Source: Hedera helix
Lineage: Eukaryota > Streptophyta > Magnoliopsida > Apiales > Araliaceae
Assembly (NCBI GenBank): GCA_947179155.2
Contig: OX359273.1
Location: 38,547,023-38,611,022, forward strand
Direction of reading: 5' to 3'
DNA length: 64,000 bases
A program made the position numbers and the translations under genes. Below are positions 48,053 through 60,793 of this stretch, one piece after another (position 1 is the first letter of the stretch; each line of letters starts with the position of its first letter). Below the pieces are notes generated by a model. The model worked only from the letters and a program-made list of their open reading frames with translations, searched no databases and had not been told where the DNA came from.

Positions 48053-49258
48053 TATATAGGGAGGTGATCCGATCCACATCCAAAGTTGGACGAGATCACC
48101 CATCCATCCAACTCAATTTGGGTCGTCCGTTTGGAGATCAAAAGATTAGGAAATAAAGCAAACGCATAACAATTATTAGGAGTCTAAAAACTGTTATGCA
48201 GTACTTGACCCATATATCAAATAACTTTGTTGCCCTCGGATAAATAAAAGGGGTAACGCATAATAGTTATGCAGTAGAAAGTGGCACCGCATAATAGTTT
48301 TGCAGAGTGATTTTCTTAAATATATGTACTGCATAACAGTTATGCGTTTTGAACAGATATCCCCTAAAACGCAAATCTTATCCTCATTCTATTGTTCTCT
48401 CGCTGTGTGTCTACCTTTTCATTGTCATTCTTCTTCATCGTTATGTGTTTACTTTGTCATTGTCATTCTTCTTCATCTTCCTTGCGCCATAGATCTCAAA
48501 CAACAATTCTAGCCTCTTTCTTTCAATATCTCTTGATTGGATTGGATTGGATTATTGGGTTTCTGTTCCAAAGAGATCTTTAATTTAGGTAATGTTCCTT
48601 GTATCTTTCTTAAATTGATAAAATTCACTATCAAATTTTTATTTGAAGCACGTAACTTACGTTGTGTATGAATTTATAGAAATCTTTATCTATATATCAT
48701 ATATCAATTTGGTTTTATTTGGTTTAAATTGTGTTATTTGTATGTATTCATCCTAAAGTTAATAATAAGAGCCATAACTTGTTAGTGAGAGAAACTTAGA
48801 TTTTTGGGTTGAATCTTGTAGAGATCGTGGTAAATAAACTGATCAGATCTCTCAACTTCCAAGTTATGCTTTGAATTTGTGGATTGAAGATGGAGAAGCC
48901 TAGATTTGAGGAGTTTTGGATGAGAGAGAGAGAGTTTTGGATGATATATGAATACTTGCTGCTGTCCGCTATCTGTTATGCAGAAAAGTCTTGTCGCACA
49001 ATAGTTGTGCAGTAGGTATTTTTATTAAATTATACACAACAAAACTATTATGTGGTATCCCTTTTTATTCATTCGAGGGCAAGTAGCTCATTTGGTATGT
49101 GGGCTAGGTATTACATAACAATTTGTGAGATTCCTAATAATTGTTATGTGGTAAACTTATTTCCTAGCCTTTTGATCTTCAAACGGATGACCTAAATTCG
49201 GTTGAATGGATGAGTGATCATATCCAACTTTGGATGTGGATCACCTCTCATATATATA
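48053..49258. mobile_element. Long-TIR DNA transposon (Mutator-like), non-autonomous
   Basis: Terminal inverted repeats of about 225 bp, starting GGAGGTGATCC..CCACATCCAAAGTTGGA on the left and matching in complement on the right (…GAGAGGTGATCCACATCCAA). Inner TIR parts have ATAACAATTATTAGGA and TTGCCCTCG. Many copies of a palindromic GCATAAxAGTTATGC motif lie inside. The centre (about 48380-48600) is CT-rich, like a gene leader, and ends in a GGTAATG donor-like site. No transposase. Target duplication is hidden in TA repeats. Confidence 0.75.
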
Positions 49259-49261
49259 TAT

Positions 49262-49490
49262 ATATATATGGGAAGTGATCCATATCTACCATTGGCTATG
49301 AATTATTTCCTAACTAATTAATCTCTTGCCGTTTATTTAAAATAACAATGGCTTAGATTAAAATATAAGGTTTAGTATCTGCAAGATGAGTGGTTTGACT
49401 TTTAAGGTAAAAAGTTATCCACAAGAATTTCTCACGGATATTAATTCTCCTACTTTAATTTAAGCCGTTGCTATTTTAGTTGAACGACAG
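49262..49490. repeat. MITE-like sequence with internal inverted repeat
   Basis: Starts with GGGAAGTGATCCATATCTA, like the neighbouring termini. AACAATGGCTTAGATTAAA (about 49347) is mirrored by TTTAATTTAAGCCGTTG (about 49455). Related AACGGCTAAGATTAGAA text lies after copy B at 39422. Confidence 0.45.
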
Positions 49491-51905
49491 GAGATCAGTT
49501 GGCTAATAAATGATCCATAGATATTGTTGCAGCTGCCAATCTTTCCCTGTTCCCATTTTTGAGGATCTGTATGGGCCGGCCTTTTGGTACTGTTGTTGAA
49601 TTCAGTATGCATAACATGATCTTGTTTTTGAACCTGGAATGTGCTGCCCTGGTGTGGTGTGACGGTCATGAGTTGCTCAAGCTGGGCCAGGCCCTCTGTG
49701 TTTTTTCTCGAGGGACAACTTTTAACAGATCCTGTTTTCTTCTGGTCATGCTTATTCATTCCTCCATTAAATGAAGTTAATTTGAATATATACCCTCATC
49801 AAATATGATTGAATATTTTATATATTTTGAAAATAAGTCGTACTACTATTCACGATAAAAAGAGATGAAATGGTATACATTATTTAGTAGGGAAAAACTA
49901 AACTATAAATATAGATTGTAAAAATAAAAATATATAATTTAACTAAAACGTTAACCAACCTCTAATATACTGATAATTTAGAATTCAATTTTAATATCCA
50001 TTTTTTAGTTATCAACACATTATTAATTTATAATTGACCATAGTTTTCCATACAAAACAAATATAGGAAAATTTTAAAAATATTTTTTGAATAAATATTG
50101 CTAGGAATCTTAAATGAGGTGCACTATTTAATTTCACATGCATATTTGATATTTTCACAAATTAATAATATTTTGATGGCTAAAGAATAATTACAGAAAT
50201 GAGATACAAAATAATATGTATGATTGTGATTAGTAATAACCATTGGTTTCACACAAGTATAGTAAAGTATTAACTAATTACAATTTGACATATTAGTCTT
50301 GTTTATCAATTTTTATTTTTTGTAATCACATTTTGTTATCAAAATATTACTCTTCACAAAGTCACGTCTTGCATGGGGGTAAAATAGGTCTTATTTTCAT
50401 GTGAAAGAATGTAATTATCAAATATGAAAATATCATTTTTTTTTTGAATTTGTCTATTTCAATTAATACTATATACACATTTCAGATAAAAAAATTGAAA
50501 AAGGATTTAATTATGCCAACAAAATTTCATGACGAAGTTAGATTACTGTAACCAACAAGTTAAAACTAGTCTATGTAGCAATTAAGAAAAAAAATTAAAA
50601 TATTTGAGTAAACCTAAAAAATGGATGCGGAAAGATAAGAGAGAAAATAAGGATAAAAATGGGAGAAAAAAAAGAAATCGGTTATAAATTATAGGTAGAG
50701 TGGGATTCTTACGAGTTTACCATTATGAAAAGATAATTTAACAAAATATAACAATTTTTAAATTTTATCATAAAATAGACCAACACAGAGTGAGAGATCA
50801 TGTTCCCCGCGCTTTATATATAGATAAATTAGTATAAAATCCTTCTTAATTATTTTTTATTTCTACATATCTGCATAATTAAGTAGCTATTTACTATACA
50901 ACACTAAAGAATTTATGAACTCTTAACATTTTAGGCTGGACCCATACAATTGATCTCTTCTCCCTCCAATAGAAAGCAACATAGAACAATCATTCGTGAA
51001 GATGATGAGCTTTAGGTAATTGTGTTTCTTACGACTTGTTCCTTCTCCTTCTCCTCCTCCTTTTCTGTTACTATATTTTTGTAGAAACCTTGAAGTCAGC
51101 GGTCTGCTAATGACTTTATTTGTCAATAGTTTATTTTGTTTTATGTGCATTACAAGAACTTCATTCAACGATTAATTGTTCATTGTCATGTTATTTTCTA
51201 CAACCTTAGGCCAACTCCCTTTATATATGCTGTTGATTTTTCCATCCATTGCAAACGTGTTTCAAAATCGTGGCGGCGGCCTAAATTTTGGATTATTTTT
51301 TTCACAGTCATGTGCGCCGTTATTCTAATTAAAAGTTTTAAAAATATATATAAAAATTCTAAATAATAAGAATAACACGATGGATCATGAACACAAAACT
51401 ATAACATTGTCTAAATAATAATAAAAACATCTTGCAAGCTTGATTTAGCCAAAAAAATAAAATACTTGCATGCTAATCTATTATATATATTAACATAATA
51501 ATTAATCAATCCTCCCCCACTATATCATCATTCTCTTCTTGTCCCTAAGTAATAGTTATTATTATTATAACTATTATTATTACTCTCCTACTTTCACGAA
51601 AAGAATTCCTTTTTTTATATTATTATTTATTTGCTCTGTGAAACAATTATTTTGTCTTTATTTTTTTACCACACCGTTATTCTTCTCTCTACGCCATTAT
51701 TTTTTCCCGATATTACGTTGTTATTTCTCTAATTACATTAAAAAAAAAAAAATCAATACATAACTTTTGCGCTAATAATATTTGAAATTGTGATTTCTAT
51801 CTCGTTATCGTAGTGGTGACCAAAAAAAACCCAAAACCAAATGGCTGATATTTCAGCAACCACTTCTTTTAACCATTATCCCACAAGTTCATTTTCAAGC
51901 ACAAA
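49491..51905. other. Intergenic DNA with old duplicated blocks
   Basis: 49520-49760 repeats the block 13950-14300 after copy A. 49845-50170 repeats 40945-41290. 51118-51200 (TTTATTTGTCAATAG..GATTAATTGTTCATTG) loosely resembles the kinase upstream block at 34470-34530, perhaps a relic of a further lost copy. The 51000-51060 CT-rich run and 51540-51770 AT-rich run hold no supported gene. Confidence 0.45.
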
Positions 51906-52805
51906 CTAAATACAACTCCGCGGGGCGACAGAATTATTCAATTTGTTAAAAAATATATATAATTAAAAGATTTTCTTAGAATGTGTCCTAAGGGCACGTT
52001 CTAAGCGCTGAAAACAATGCATAATAATATTTATTTATGTATTTGTACTGAATTCAATGCATAAAAAAATAATATACTAGTGGACCCCATGTATTGAATT
52101 CCGTGCAAATATATAAACAAATAAAATTTACCCTTGTTTTCCGCGACCCATAATTAAAAACTATTTCTGGTGTGATTTGGTATAAAAGAGTTAGTTTTTA
52201 TTTAAAGAGTGAATAAAACACGTGTTTAGATCAATTACCCATCAATTTGAGATATAATAATGGGATATAATATCATTTTGGAATTGCTGTAATTTTAGGA
52301 TATAATATCAGTTTACATTTGTATTTATGAGATAATTAAACAATTCAAAAATCAAAATACCTGCAAAAATATGTCAGTATTATCTATAAAGTGTTAGTCT
52401 CTATTTATAGGGTAAATAAAAAACGTGTTACATCAATCACCCATGAATTTGGGATAATATCAATTTGGAATTACTTAAATTATACAATATAAAATCAATT
52501 TGGACTTACTACAATTTTGGGATATAAATATCAGTTTAGATTTGTATGCTGCAATTTTTAACTTTATACTATAATTATTTTTTTGTGTGAATATGGAATT
52601 AAAAAAATCTTACAAATTTTATGCATGAAAATTATAGGATAATATTGCATTTTTTTGGCGAGAATTAGATGTTAAATTTTTTTTAAAACTAAAGATTATC
52701 TGTATAAAGAACAAAATTTTAGTTTTGGATAATTTCAAATTTTAGTAGGGAGGTGAAGTGATGGACATGTTGACATATGTTATTACTTGGTGTTAATGTA
52801 CTGTA

Positions 52806-52873
<68 letters not shown>

Positions 52874-54718
52874 ACCCCGCGCGTTGCGGCGGGATTATTC
52901 ATTTTGTTGAAAAAATTGTTTTTAGTGTGATTTGAAATAAAATAGTTGTTCTTTATTTATAGGGTAAATAAAACAAGTGTTTAGATCAATTACCCATCAA
53001 TTTGGGATAATGTCAAACTAAAATTAGGAGATATAATATCAATTTGAAATTGCTATAATTTTGGGGTATAATATCAGCTTAGATTTGTATTTACAGGATA
53101 ATGTTACATTTTTTTTTTGTGATTAAGGAATTTAAAAAAAATCTAAAAAAATTTATGCGAGAAAATTTTATGTAAATAAAGTTCAAAAACTCAATTATGG
53201 GATAATATTACATATTTATTTGCCTGAGAATTATTCGTAAAAAAATTAAAAATTTAAATTATTGGTTTATGAGTTAGAGTTATTTAAAAAAATAGGATAA
53301 TAAAATAATTCAAAAACCAAATTAGTGGATAATATAAATTTGGAATTGCTGCAATTTTTGGATATAATATCAGTTTAAATTTGTATGCGTGACATATTTA
53401 TGGAACAATGTTACCTTTTTTGTGTGAGTAGGGAATTAAAAAAAAGTTTAAAAAAATTATGCGTAAAAATTATCTGTAAATAAAGTTCAAAAGGCCAAAT
53501 TATGGGATAATATTCAAAAAATAAATTATTAGATAAATATAGTAATAAATTAATTGTAATAAATACAGTAGGAAAGTGGAGTGATGGACAAGTTGACATG
53601 TGTCATTACCTAGTGTTAATGTACTGTGTTTTAATATATATAATAGATTATGGGATAATTTTACATTTACAATTTTTTAATTCCATACTCACATAAAAAA
53701 AAGTGAAAAAAATACATATTTTTTTGTGACAATCTATTATATATAAAATTCAAATCTATATTTATGTTGAACTATGGGATAATATTACATTTTTTTTTGT
53801 GAGAATTAGCTGTAAAAAAATTAAAAAAAACAAATTATTTGATAATTACATATTTTTACGTGTGAGAGTTATATGCAATTATATAAAAATCAAATTTATA
53901 TTTGTGCCTAATTTCATATTTTTACGGGATAATATTCAAAAATATATTATTGGATAAATATAGTCATAAATCAATTCTAATAAATGCAGTAGGAAAGTGG
54001 AGTGATGGACAGATTGACGTGTCATTACCTTGTGTTAATGTACTGTATTTTCATATATATATACATATATATATAATAGATAATAGATTATGGGATAATT
54101 TTATATTTATAATTTTTTAATTTCATACTAACACAAAAAGTGAAAAAAATACATATTTTTTTAGTTAGAATTATATATATATAAGCTAGATCTATATTTG
54201 TGTTGAATTATGGGATAATATTACATATATTTTTTTGTGTGAGAATTAGCTATAAAAAATTTTAAAAAATAATTATTGGATAATTAAATATTTTCATTTC
54301 TGAGAGTTATATGCAATTATGGGATAATATTAAAAAAAAAATTAGTTGTAAAAAATTTCAGAATTTTTTTGTGAGAGTTATATTTTTATGTGTGAGAGTT
54401 ATATGCAAATATATAAATATCAGATTTATATTTATGGATAATTTCATATTTTTATGGGATAATATTCAAAAAATAAATTATTGGATAAATTATATAATAA
54501 ATGCAATAGGGAAGTGGAGTGATGGACAAGTTGACATGTGTCATTACTTTGTGTTAATGTACTGTGTTTTAATATATATAATAGATAATAGATTATTGAA
54601 TAATTTTACATTTATAGTTTTTAATTCCATACTCAGACAAAAAGTGAAAAGAAATACATTTTTTTTAAAAATTATATATATAAAAATCAGATTTATATTT
54701 GTATTGAATTATAGGATA
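51906..54718 (-). mobile_element. Concatenated Helitron-like units (minus strand)
   Basis: Units share CATCAATTTGGGATAATATC, TTTTGGGATATAATATCAGT, TTTxTGTGxGAGxATTAxxTGTA and end in AGTGATGGACAxGTTGACATGTG..GTTAATGTACTGTxTTTTAATATA. Read on the minus strand the last is a Helitron-type 5' end (TATATTAAAACACAGTACAT). The GC hairpins at 51917-51935 and 52874-52893 (CCCCGCGCGTTGCGGCGGG) match the Helitron 3' hairpin. At least four 5' ends (52815, 53640, 54058, 54580) and two 3' hairpins mean nested or head-to-tail truncated copies. No Rep/helicase ORF. Confidence 0.65.
52810..52871. repeat. (AT)n microsatellite at the junction of two Helitron-like units
   Basis: About 60 bp pure AT between a 5' end (…TGTATTTTAATATA) and a 3' hairpin (ACAACCCCGCGCG), so expansion occurred at the head-to-tail join. 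Confidence 0.95.
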
Positions 54719-55735
54719 GAGTTGATGCCCTATAGGCTAATTATTTGATGTAATTGCTTAACATTTTTGATATTATATTTGATTGAATAAATTGATTATT
54801 TTATTATGATTTCATTTACTGCGTTATATAAATGTTAGCATAATAAAAGTACTTAGAATAGTTATACGAATTATATAGCTTCAAGTATGTGACTTGAACA
54901 TGAGATTATATAATTACAATTAGTATCATTGCTCTTAAATGTCCCTAGTTGAGTATCATTGTTAATGGGACAACAATGATGCATTGAGACTAGTATGTAG
55001 ATTGACTGATGGCCAAATCTCATTGGTCATAAATATATGAGATATTGAGTCAATGCATAGGTACGTGTTAGAGAACAATATACTGGACAAACCCACCATG
55101 AGAATTCTACATAGAGCATTATGCAAAGTGTCATAAGAAATTCTTATAGTGACAATGATGTAATGATCCTCTGACCTGAAATCACTATATTATTACACGA
55201 GAATTTGTGTACTTTGATATCATCAAAGGTCACCTTTAATAGGGTGGACAATAAATGTGATTATTGGGTACATCATGAATCGTGTGAGGAATATGAGTGA
55301 TCTAGATGGAATTTAACCCTCCTATAAATTAGGGAGTGATATCCATAGGTCTCTTGATTGAGTAGGACTATGAAATGCATGACCATGCTCAAATATTGAT
55401 TTGTTTCATATAGTTTACTCATTGATCAAGAAAACTCATATTAAATTATGAAGAGTATGACACATTCCATGCCTCGAGTTTAATCTAGGATATAAGGTTA
55501 AAAGGATTAAATTACATTGAAACATTGGTCACGAAAAGGTTGTATGCATTACTAGATGCCGCTCACTGTTTATAATTTTATAATGTGATTTTAAAATTAT
55601 TGCCAACGTAATAATAACATATAGGGTCACACACTTAGAACGTATTTAAAAAAGGAATTAATTTAAATTGTAAGTATTTAAATATGTCAATATGATTGAT
55701 AGTATTTAAAATTACGAATTTAAATTAATATTGTT
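54719..55735. repeat. Unidentified repeat, LTR-like in style
   Basis: About 1 kb of non-coding, moderately complex sequence (TGTCCCTAGTTGAGTATCAT, TGAGATATTGAGTCAATGCA, GGACAAACCCACCATGAGAA, GGAATTTAACCCTCCTATAA). It resembles the long non-coding LTR or leader sequences of plant LTR elements I have met, but I cannot name the family. It lies inside the Helitron-like region and directly abuts a Gypsy LTR piece. Confidence 0.35.
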
Positions 55736-56580
55736 GACAATTTGAATATTATTTAAATCTGGACAAAGTAAAATTTGCTAACTCCTAATGTTATTGTTTA
55801 TCCTGTTTCTTCTGTTCATTATTTATATCTCTGTTGTTATTTCAATCATCAAGTATCAGTTTGTTCTGAATATCTGTGGCCTGTATGTTAAAGGCGATAT
55901 AGGTTAAAGGCGATATAGGATAAATATAATATAATTGTTGAGTGTCTTTGGTCGGATGACAAGAACACGTAATGAATGTTCTCTTTGGCCGGGGGCAAAG
56001 AAGAACTGTTGTTTGGCATGATCATGGCCAGTGGTGTTTCAGATGATAAAAGTTAATGATGATTTTCTTAAAAAGAGACGCTAGTAGACATCATGATCTA
56101 CTTGATTTTCTTAGTGGTGATTATTTCACTGCAGTTGAACTTTGTTTAAGAATTTAACTGCTATTTTTTATTTAAATCTTGCTGTTTATATTACTCTATT
56201 AACAACTCAACTGTAGCTATTTATTTAAAACTTGTTGTCTATTATATTCGATTAAGAACTCAACTATAGAAGGCTAAGAATAATTCATTTTTCATTATCT
56301 TAGTCATGATATTCCTTACTGGGCTATTTGAGCTCACCCTTTTCTTTTTGTTCAATTGTTCAGAAAATTAGAGCGTAGCCAGGACTAGCGGGGAGGAAAA
56401 GAGAATGGAGTAGCGGTCCGAGATAGTTGTTATAGTAGTTTTCACTGTATTGTAGAATAGTAATAATCGTAAAGACTTAGTTGTGTATTATTGGGTACTA
56501 TACAGTGTATTGTAATAATTTTGTTGTAGTCTTTTGATGACTCAAATTGGGTGGTATGGGCCCGATTTGGGAGCATCACA
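55736..56580 (+). mobile_element. Truncated Gypsy LTR (plus orientation), right end kept
   Basis: Matches the distal part of the plus-oriented solo LTR: GACAATTTG-ATATTATTTxAATCTGGAC, TATCCTGTTTCTTCTGTTCA, GGGCTATTTGAGCTCACCCT, and ends TTTGGGAGCATCACA at 56580. The first ~2 kb is missing. Wording such as AAAGGCGATATAGGTTAAAG links it more closely to the outer solo LTR subfamily. Confidence 0.85.
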
Positions 56581-57016
56581 AAAATGCCCTCTTTTATTTT
56601 TCTAATGTTCTTCTTACTAAAAAATATTTTAGTAATTTTTATATTTTATTTAACTTATAAGTCATTATTAACCGAACATATCCATAACTATTACTTATAA
56701 TTTCTGACTTATAAGTAAAAGTGATGCCGAACACTTTTAGTTATAAATCTACTAAAATTTTAACTTTAAGTAAAAAAAAAAAAAGTCATTCCGGAATAGC
56801 CCCTTATAAGTAAAAGTGTTCGGCATCACTTTTACTTATAAATCCAAAATTATAAGTAAGAGTTGTGGATATGTTCGGCTAATAATGACTTATAAGTTAA
56901 GTAAAATGTAAAGATTACTAAAATATTATTTAGTAAGAAGAATATTAAAAAAATAAAAAAGAACATTTCTGTCATTTCATAATGGTTGACCAACTTAAAA
57001 AAAATGACTGATAAAA
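56581..57016. repeat. Second copy of the ACTTATAAGT foldback MITE
   Basis: Arms 56600-56800 and 56810-57000 mirror each other (TTCTTCTTACTAAAAAATATT against AATATTATTTAGTAAGAAGA; CCGAACATATCCA against TGGATATGTTCGG). It matches the arms at 17390-17788 and 34003-34060 and is also interrupted or flanked on both sides by Gypsy LTR pieces. Confidence 0.85.
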
Positions 57017-57172
57017 ATAATTGTAGTCTTCACTGTATTGTAGAATAATAATAATAATTATAAATACTTAATGGTGTATTATTGGGTACTGAACAATGTA
57101 TTGTAATAATTTTGTTGTAGTCTTTTGACGACTTAAATTGGGTGATGAGAGCCCGATTTGGGGGCATCACAA
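57017..57172 (+). mobile_element. Short terminal fragment of the same Gypsy LTR
   Basis: ATAATTGTAGTCTTCACTGT to GATTTGGGGGCATCACA, about 155 bp, the last part of the plus-oriented LTR. Repeats the end of the fragment at 56420-56580 with a few changes. Confidence 0.85.
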
Positions 57173-58944
57173 TATCAATTTTGAATTGCTACAATTTTGG
57201 GATATAATATAAGTTTAGATTTGTATTTATGGGATAATGTTACATTTTTTTGTGATCGAGGAATTTTTAAAAAAATTAAAAAATTTAGTGCTTGAAAATT
57301 TTCTGTAAATAAAGTTCAAAAGCCTAATTATAAGATAATACTACCTATATTTTTGCCTGAGAATTATTTGTAAAAAAATTATAAATTCAAATTATTGGAT
57401 AATATCATATATTTATGTGTCAGAGTTATCTGCAAAAATGTTATGATAAAACAATTGTTGTAATATTGGGATATAATATAATTTAGATTTGTATGCGTGA
57501 CATATTTATAGGATAATGTTATTTTTTTTTTTTGTGAGTATGGAATTAAATAAATGTAGATGTGATTATCATAATTCAAAAACCAAATTATTAGATAATA
57601 TCAATTTTGAATTGCTGTAATTTTGGGATATAATATCAGTTTAGATTTGTATACGTGACATATTTATAGGACAATGTTGCATTTTTTTTTGTGAGTAAGA
57701 AATTAAAAAAAATTGATGCGTGAAAATTATATGTAAATAAAGTTCAAAAGCCTAATTATGGGGGTAATATTACATATTTTTGTGGCTAAAAAATATTTAT
57801 AAATAAGAAAATAAAAAAATTTAATTATTAGATAATATCAGATATTTATGTGTTAGAGTTATATGCAAAAATGGGATAAAAAATAATTCAAAAATCACAT
57901 TATTGAATAATATTAATTTAGAATTACTACAATATTGGGATATAGTAAAAATCTAAATAATGATGGTTTGATACGTGTAATGTAATTAATGTAGAAAGGG
58001 AAGCTGAGTCATACAGTGGTTAACACTTGTCAGAAACTGGTGTTAATGTACTGTGTTTTAATATATATATATAAAATAGATTATATAAAAATCAAATTTA
58101 TATTTTTGGATAATTTCAAAGTTTTATTGGATAATATATTCAAAAAATATATTATTTGATAAATATAGTAATAAATCAATTGTAATAAATGCAGTAGGGA
58201 AGTAGAGTGATGGACAGGTCGACATGTGTCATTACTTGGTGTTAATGTAGTGTGTTTTAATATATACTAGATACAACACCTCGCGTTGCGACGGGATTAT
58301 TTATTTTGTTAAAAAATATATATAATTAAAAATTATTTAGATAAATCACCCATCAATTTGAGATAATATCAAACTGAAATTATGAGATAAAATATTAATT
58401 TGGAATTGATGCAATTTTAGGATATAATATCAGTTTAAATTTGTATTTATGGGATAATATTACTTTTTGTGTGTGTGTGATTAAGGAATTTAAAAAAAAA
58501 TTATGCTTTAAATTTTTTTGTAAATAAAGTTCAAAAGCCCAAAAAAAACGTGAAAATGTTGGTCTCTATTTATGGAACAACTTTACAAGAGGTGTGATTT
58601 GGAATGAAAGTGTTAGTCTCTATCTATAGGGTGAATAAAAAATGTATTTACATCACTCATCCATGAATTTGGGATAATATCAATTTTACAGTATTGTGGG
58701 TGTAAATAAAGTTAAATTTTACAAGAGATGTGATTTAAAATGAAAATGTTAATCTCTATTTATATGGTGAATAAAAAACGTGTTTACATCAATCACCCAT
58801 GAATTTAGGATAATATAAATTTGGAATTGCTTAAATTATGCAATAAAAAATAAATTTGGATTTACTGCAATTTTGGGATATAAATATCAGTTTAGATTTG
58901 TATGCTGTAATTTTTAACTTTATAATTTCAATATTTTTTTGTGG
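57173..58944 (-). mobile_element. Helitron-like units, second block
   Basis: Same motifs as 51.9-54.7 kb. 5' ends (minus sense) lie at about 58068 and 58265; a 3' end with hairpin CCTCGCGTTGCGACGGG and CTAG is at 58267-58295, directly abutting the previous unit's 5' end. The A-CTAG-T arrangement fits Helitron insertion between A and T. No coding capacity. Confidence 0.65.
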
Positions 58945-60047
58945 GGTTAAATGCACAGGATGCCCTTGACCTCTAGTGTTTTTGAATTTTGAGTCACTTT
59001 TTTTTGTTAATGCAAATCGAGCCACATATTATTTAAAAATTTGGATATTGAGCCCACAAGAGTCACATATGTGCTGATTGCCCATATGGTACACGTGGCG
59101 CACATGTGACACCAGTGACGTGGCGTGCTAAGGATATTTAGTGAAAAAAATAGCACTTCTAAGAGGACTTGACCTCAAAACCTATAATTTGGAACTTACA
59201 CCAATAAACAACCAAAGCACCACAAGTTATCGATTATTTCTACCCAACAAATACATCATATATTCTACTAACATATTAAAAGTCAATTGTACCCCCACTT
59301 GCCCCTTTATCTATTTCAATCCACGTCTTTGTTCGCTCTTCTCCTACCGCAATAATAATAATAATAATAATAATAGTGTCAGCAACAGCAGCAATAACAG
59401 CAGTACTAATAATAATAATAACAACAACAACAATAATAATAATAATAATAATAATAGTATTAGTAGTAGTAGTAGTAATAATAATAATAATAATAATAAT
59501 AAACTTGAATAATAATATTAGTAATAATTATTATTATGAAGTGCTTCTCTTGTTAAAAAATAAAATAGTTAACGTTTTGAACACATCTCACATAATTAAT
59601 ATATATATAAGAGACGCCAAAGTAATATTTTAATTGCTTTCCAAGCATTATTCGTAAAAGTTACGATGTTTAAGTACACCATGTTAATCATCGTGTGTCT
59701 GTATGGTCATTTTAATTGGGAAAATAATAATAATAAGAGTTACATAGACATATCATTTATTTCTTGAGTAATATAAACAATTAGATTTGTTGTGCTTGAG
59801 AGATTTTATGTTCTAATGTTCAAATTTGAGGTTTTAAGTTTAAATAATGGGATAGGCAAAAAAATTTCCACCAAATTTGATTAAGATGCCACGTCAAAGG
59901 TGTCACGTGGATAGTCAATGCACATGTGGTATCGTGGGGCTCAATATCCAAAATTTTAAATAGTATAGGGCTCGGTTTGCATTGACAAAAAAAAGGGCTT
60001 CAAAGTCCAAAAACTCTAGAGTTCAGGGGTCTCCTATGCATTTAACC
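58945..60047. mobile_element. Long-TIR transposon (Mutator-like) inserted in a Helitron-like unit
   Basis: TIRs of about 165 bp: left GGTTAAATGCACAGGATGCC, right complement GGTTAAATGCATAGGAGACC, both running through TTTGGATATTGAGCCC and ACGTGGC motifs. Flanks TTTTTTGTG and ATTTTGTTGTG are an imperfect 9-10 bp duplication. The host unit resumes with GAGTATGGAATT on the right. Centre holds a trinucleotide array. No transposase. Confidence 0.75.
59350..59503. repeat. Compound trinucleotide microsatellite (AAT/AAC/AGC/AGT)n
   Basis: About 150 bp of AAT with blocks of CAG/CAA and TAG. One frame reads as poly-Asn/Ser; this is a by-product, not a gene. Confidence 0.95.
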
Positions 60048-60756
60048 ATTTTGTTGTGCGAGTATGGAATTAAAAAAAATCTTACAAAATTTTATGTGTG
60101 ACGAAAATTATAGGATAATATTACTTCTTTTTTTTCGTGTGAGAATTAGATGTTAAAAAATTAAAAAATCAAAGATTATCTGTATAAAGAACAAAATATA
60201 ATTTTTGGATAATTTCAAATACTAAATTATTTGATGATTTCAGATTTTTATTTGTCCGTGCGAGAATATTCTGATTGAGTGTAGTGAGAAAATTATTCAA
60301 TTGTAATTAGTTTTAAATTACATTTTTTTTTGTGAGAGTTATCTGCATTTATATAGAAAATATTCAAAAAATTATTGTGTGAGAGTTATCTGCAATTATG
60401 GGATAATTTTACATTTATAATTTTTTTAATTCTTACTCACACAAAAAGTAAAAAAAAAAATACATCTTTTTTTGTGAGAATTATATGTATAAAAATCAGA
60501 TTTATATTTGTGTTGAATTATGAGATAATATTACATATTTTTTTGTGTGAGAATTAGCTGTAAAAAAAACAAAAAACAAATAAATTATTAGATAATTTTA
60601 TATTTTTATGTGTGAGAATTATATGCAATTATGAGATAATATCAAAAAATAAATTATTGGATGAATATAGTAATAAATCAATTATAATAAATGCAGTAGA
60701 GAAGTAAAGTGATGGACAAGTTGACAAATATCATTACCTGATGTTAATGTACTGTA

Positions 60757-60790
<34 letters not shown>
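60048..60790 (-). mobile_element. Helitron-like units, third block
   Basis: Continuation of the interrupted unit: GAGTATGGAATTAAAAAAAAT, GTTATCTGCAATTATGGGAT, and a 5' end at about 60770 (ATGTTAATGTACTGTATTTT, then a (TA)n run to 60787). Confidence 0.6.

Positions 60791-60793
<3 letters not shown>

Noticed and set aside
48300..48583. Two overlapping Ser/Cys/His-rich frames
   Set aside because: They come from the CT-rich leader-like core of the long-TIR element, not from a kept coding frame.
54311..54748. 145-codon Ile/Phe-rich frame
   Set aside because: Low-complexity translation of Helitron-like AT repeats.
59141..59512. 123-codon frame with poly-Asn
   Set aside because: Produced by the AAT/AAC microsatellite inside a Mutator-like element; no gene context.
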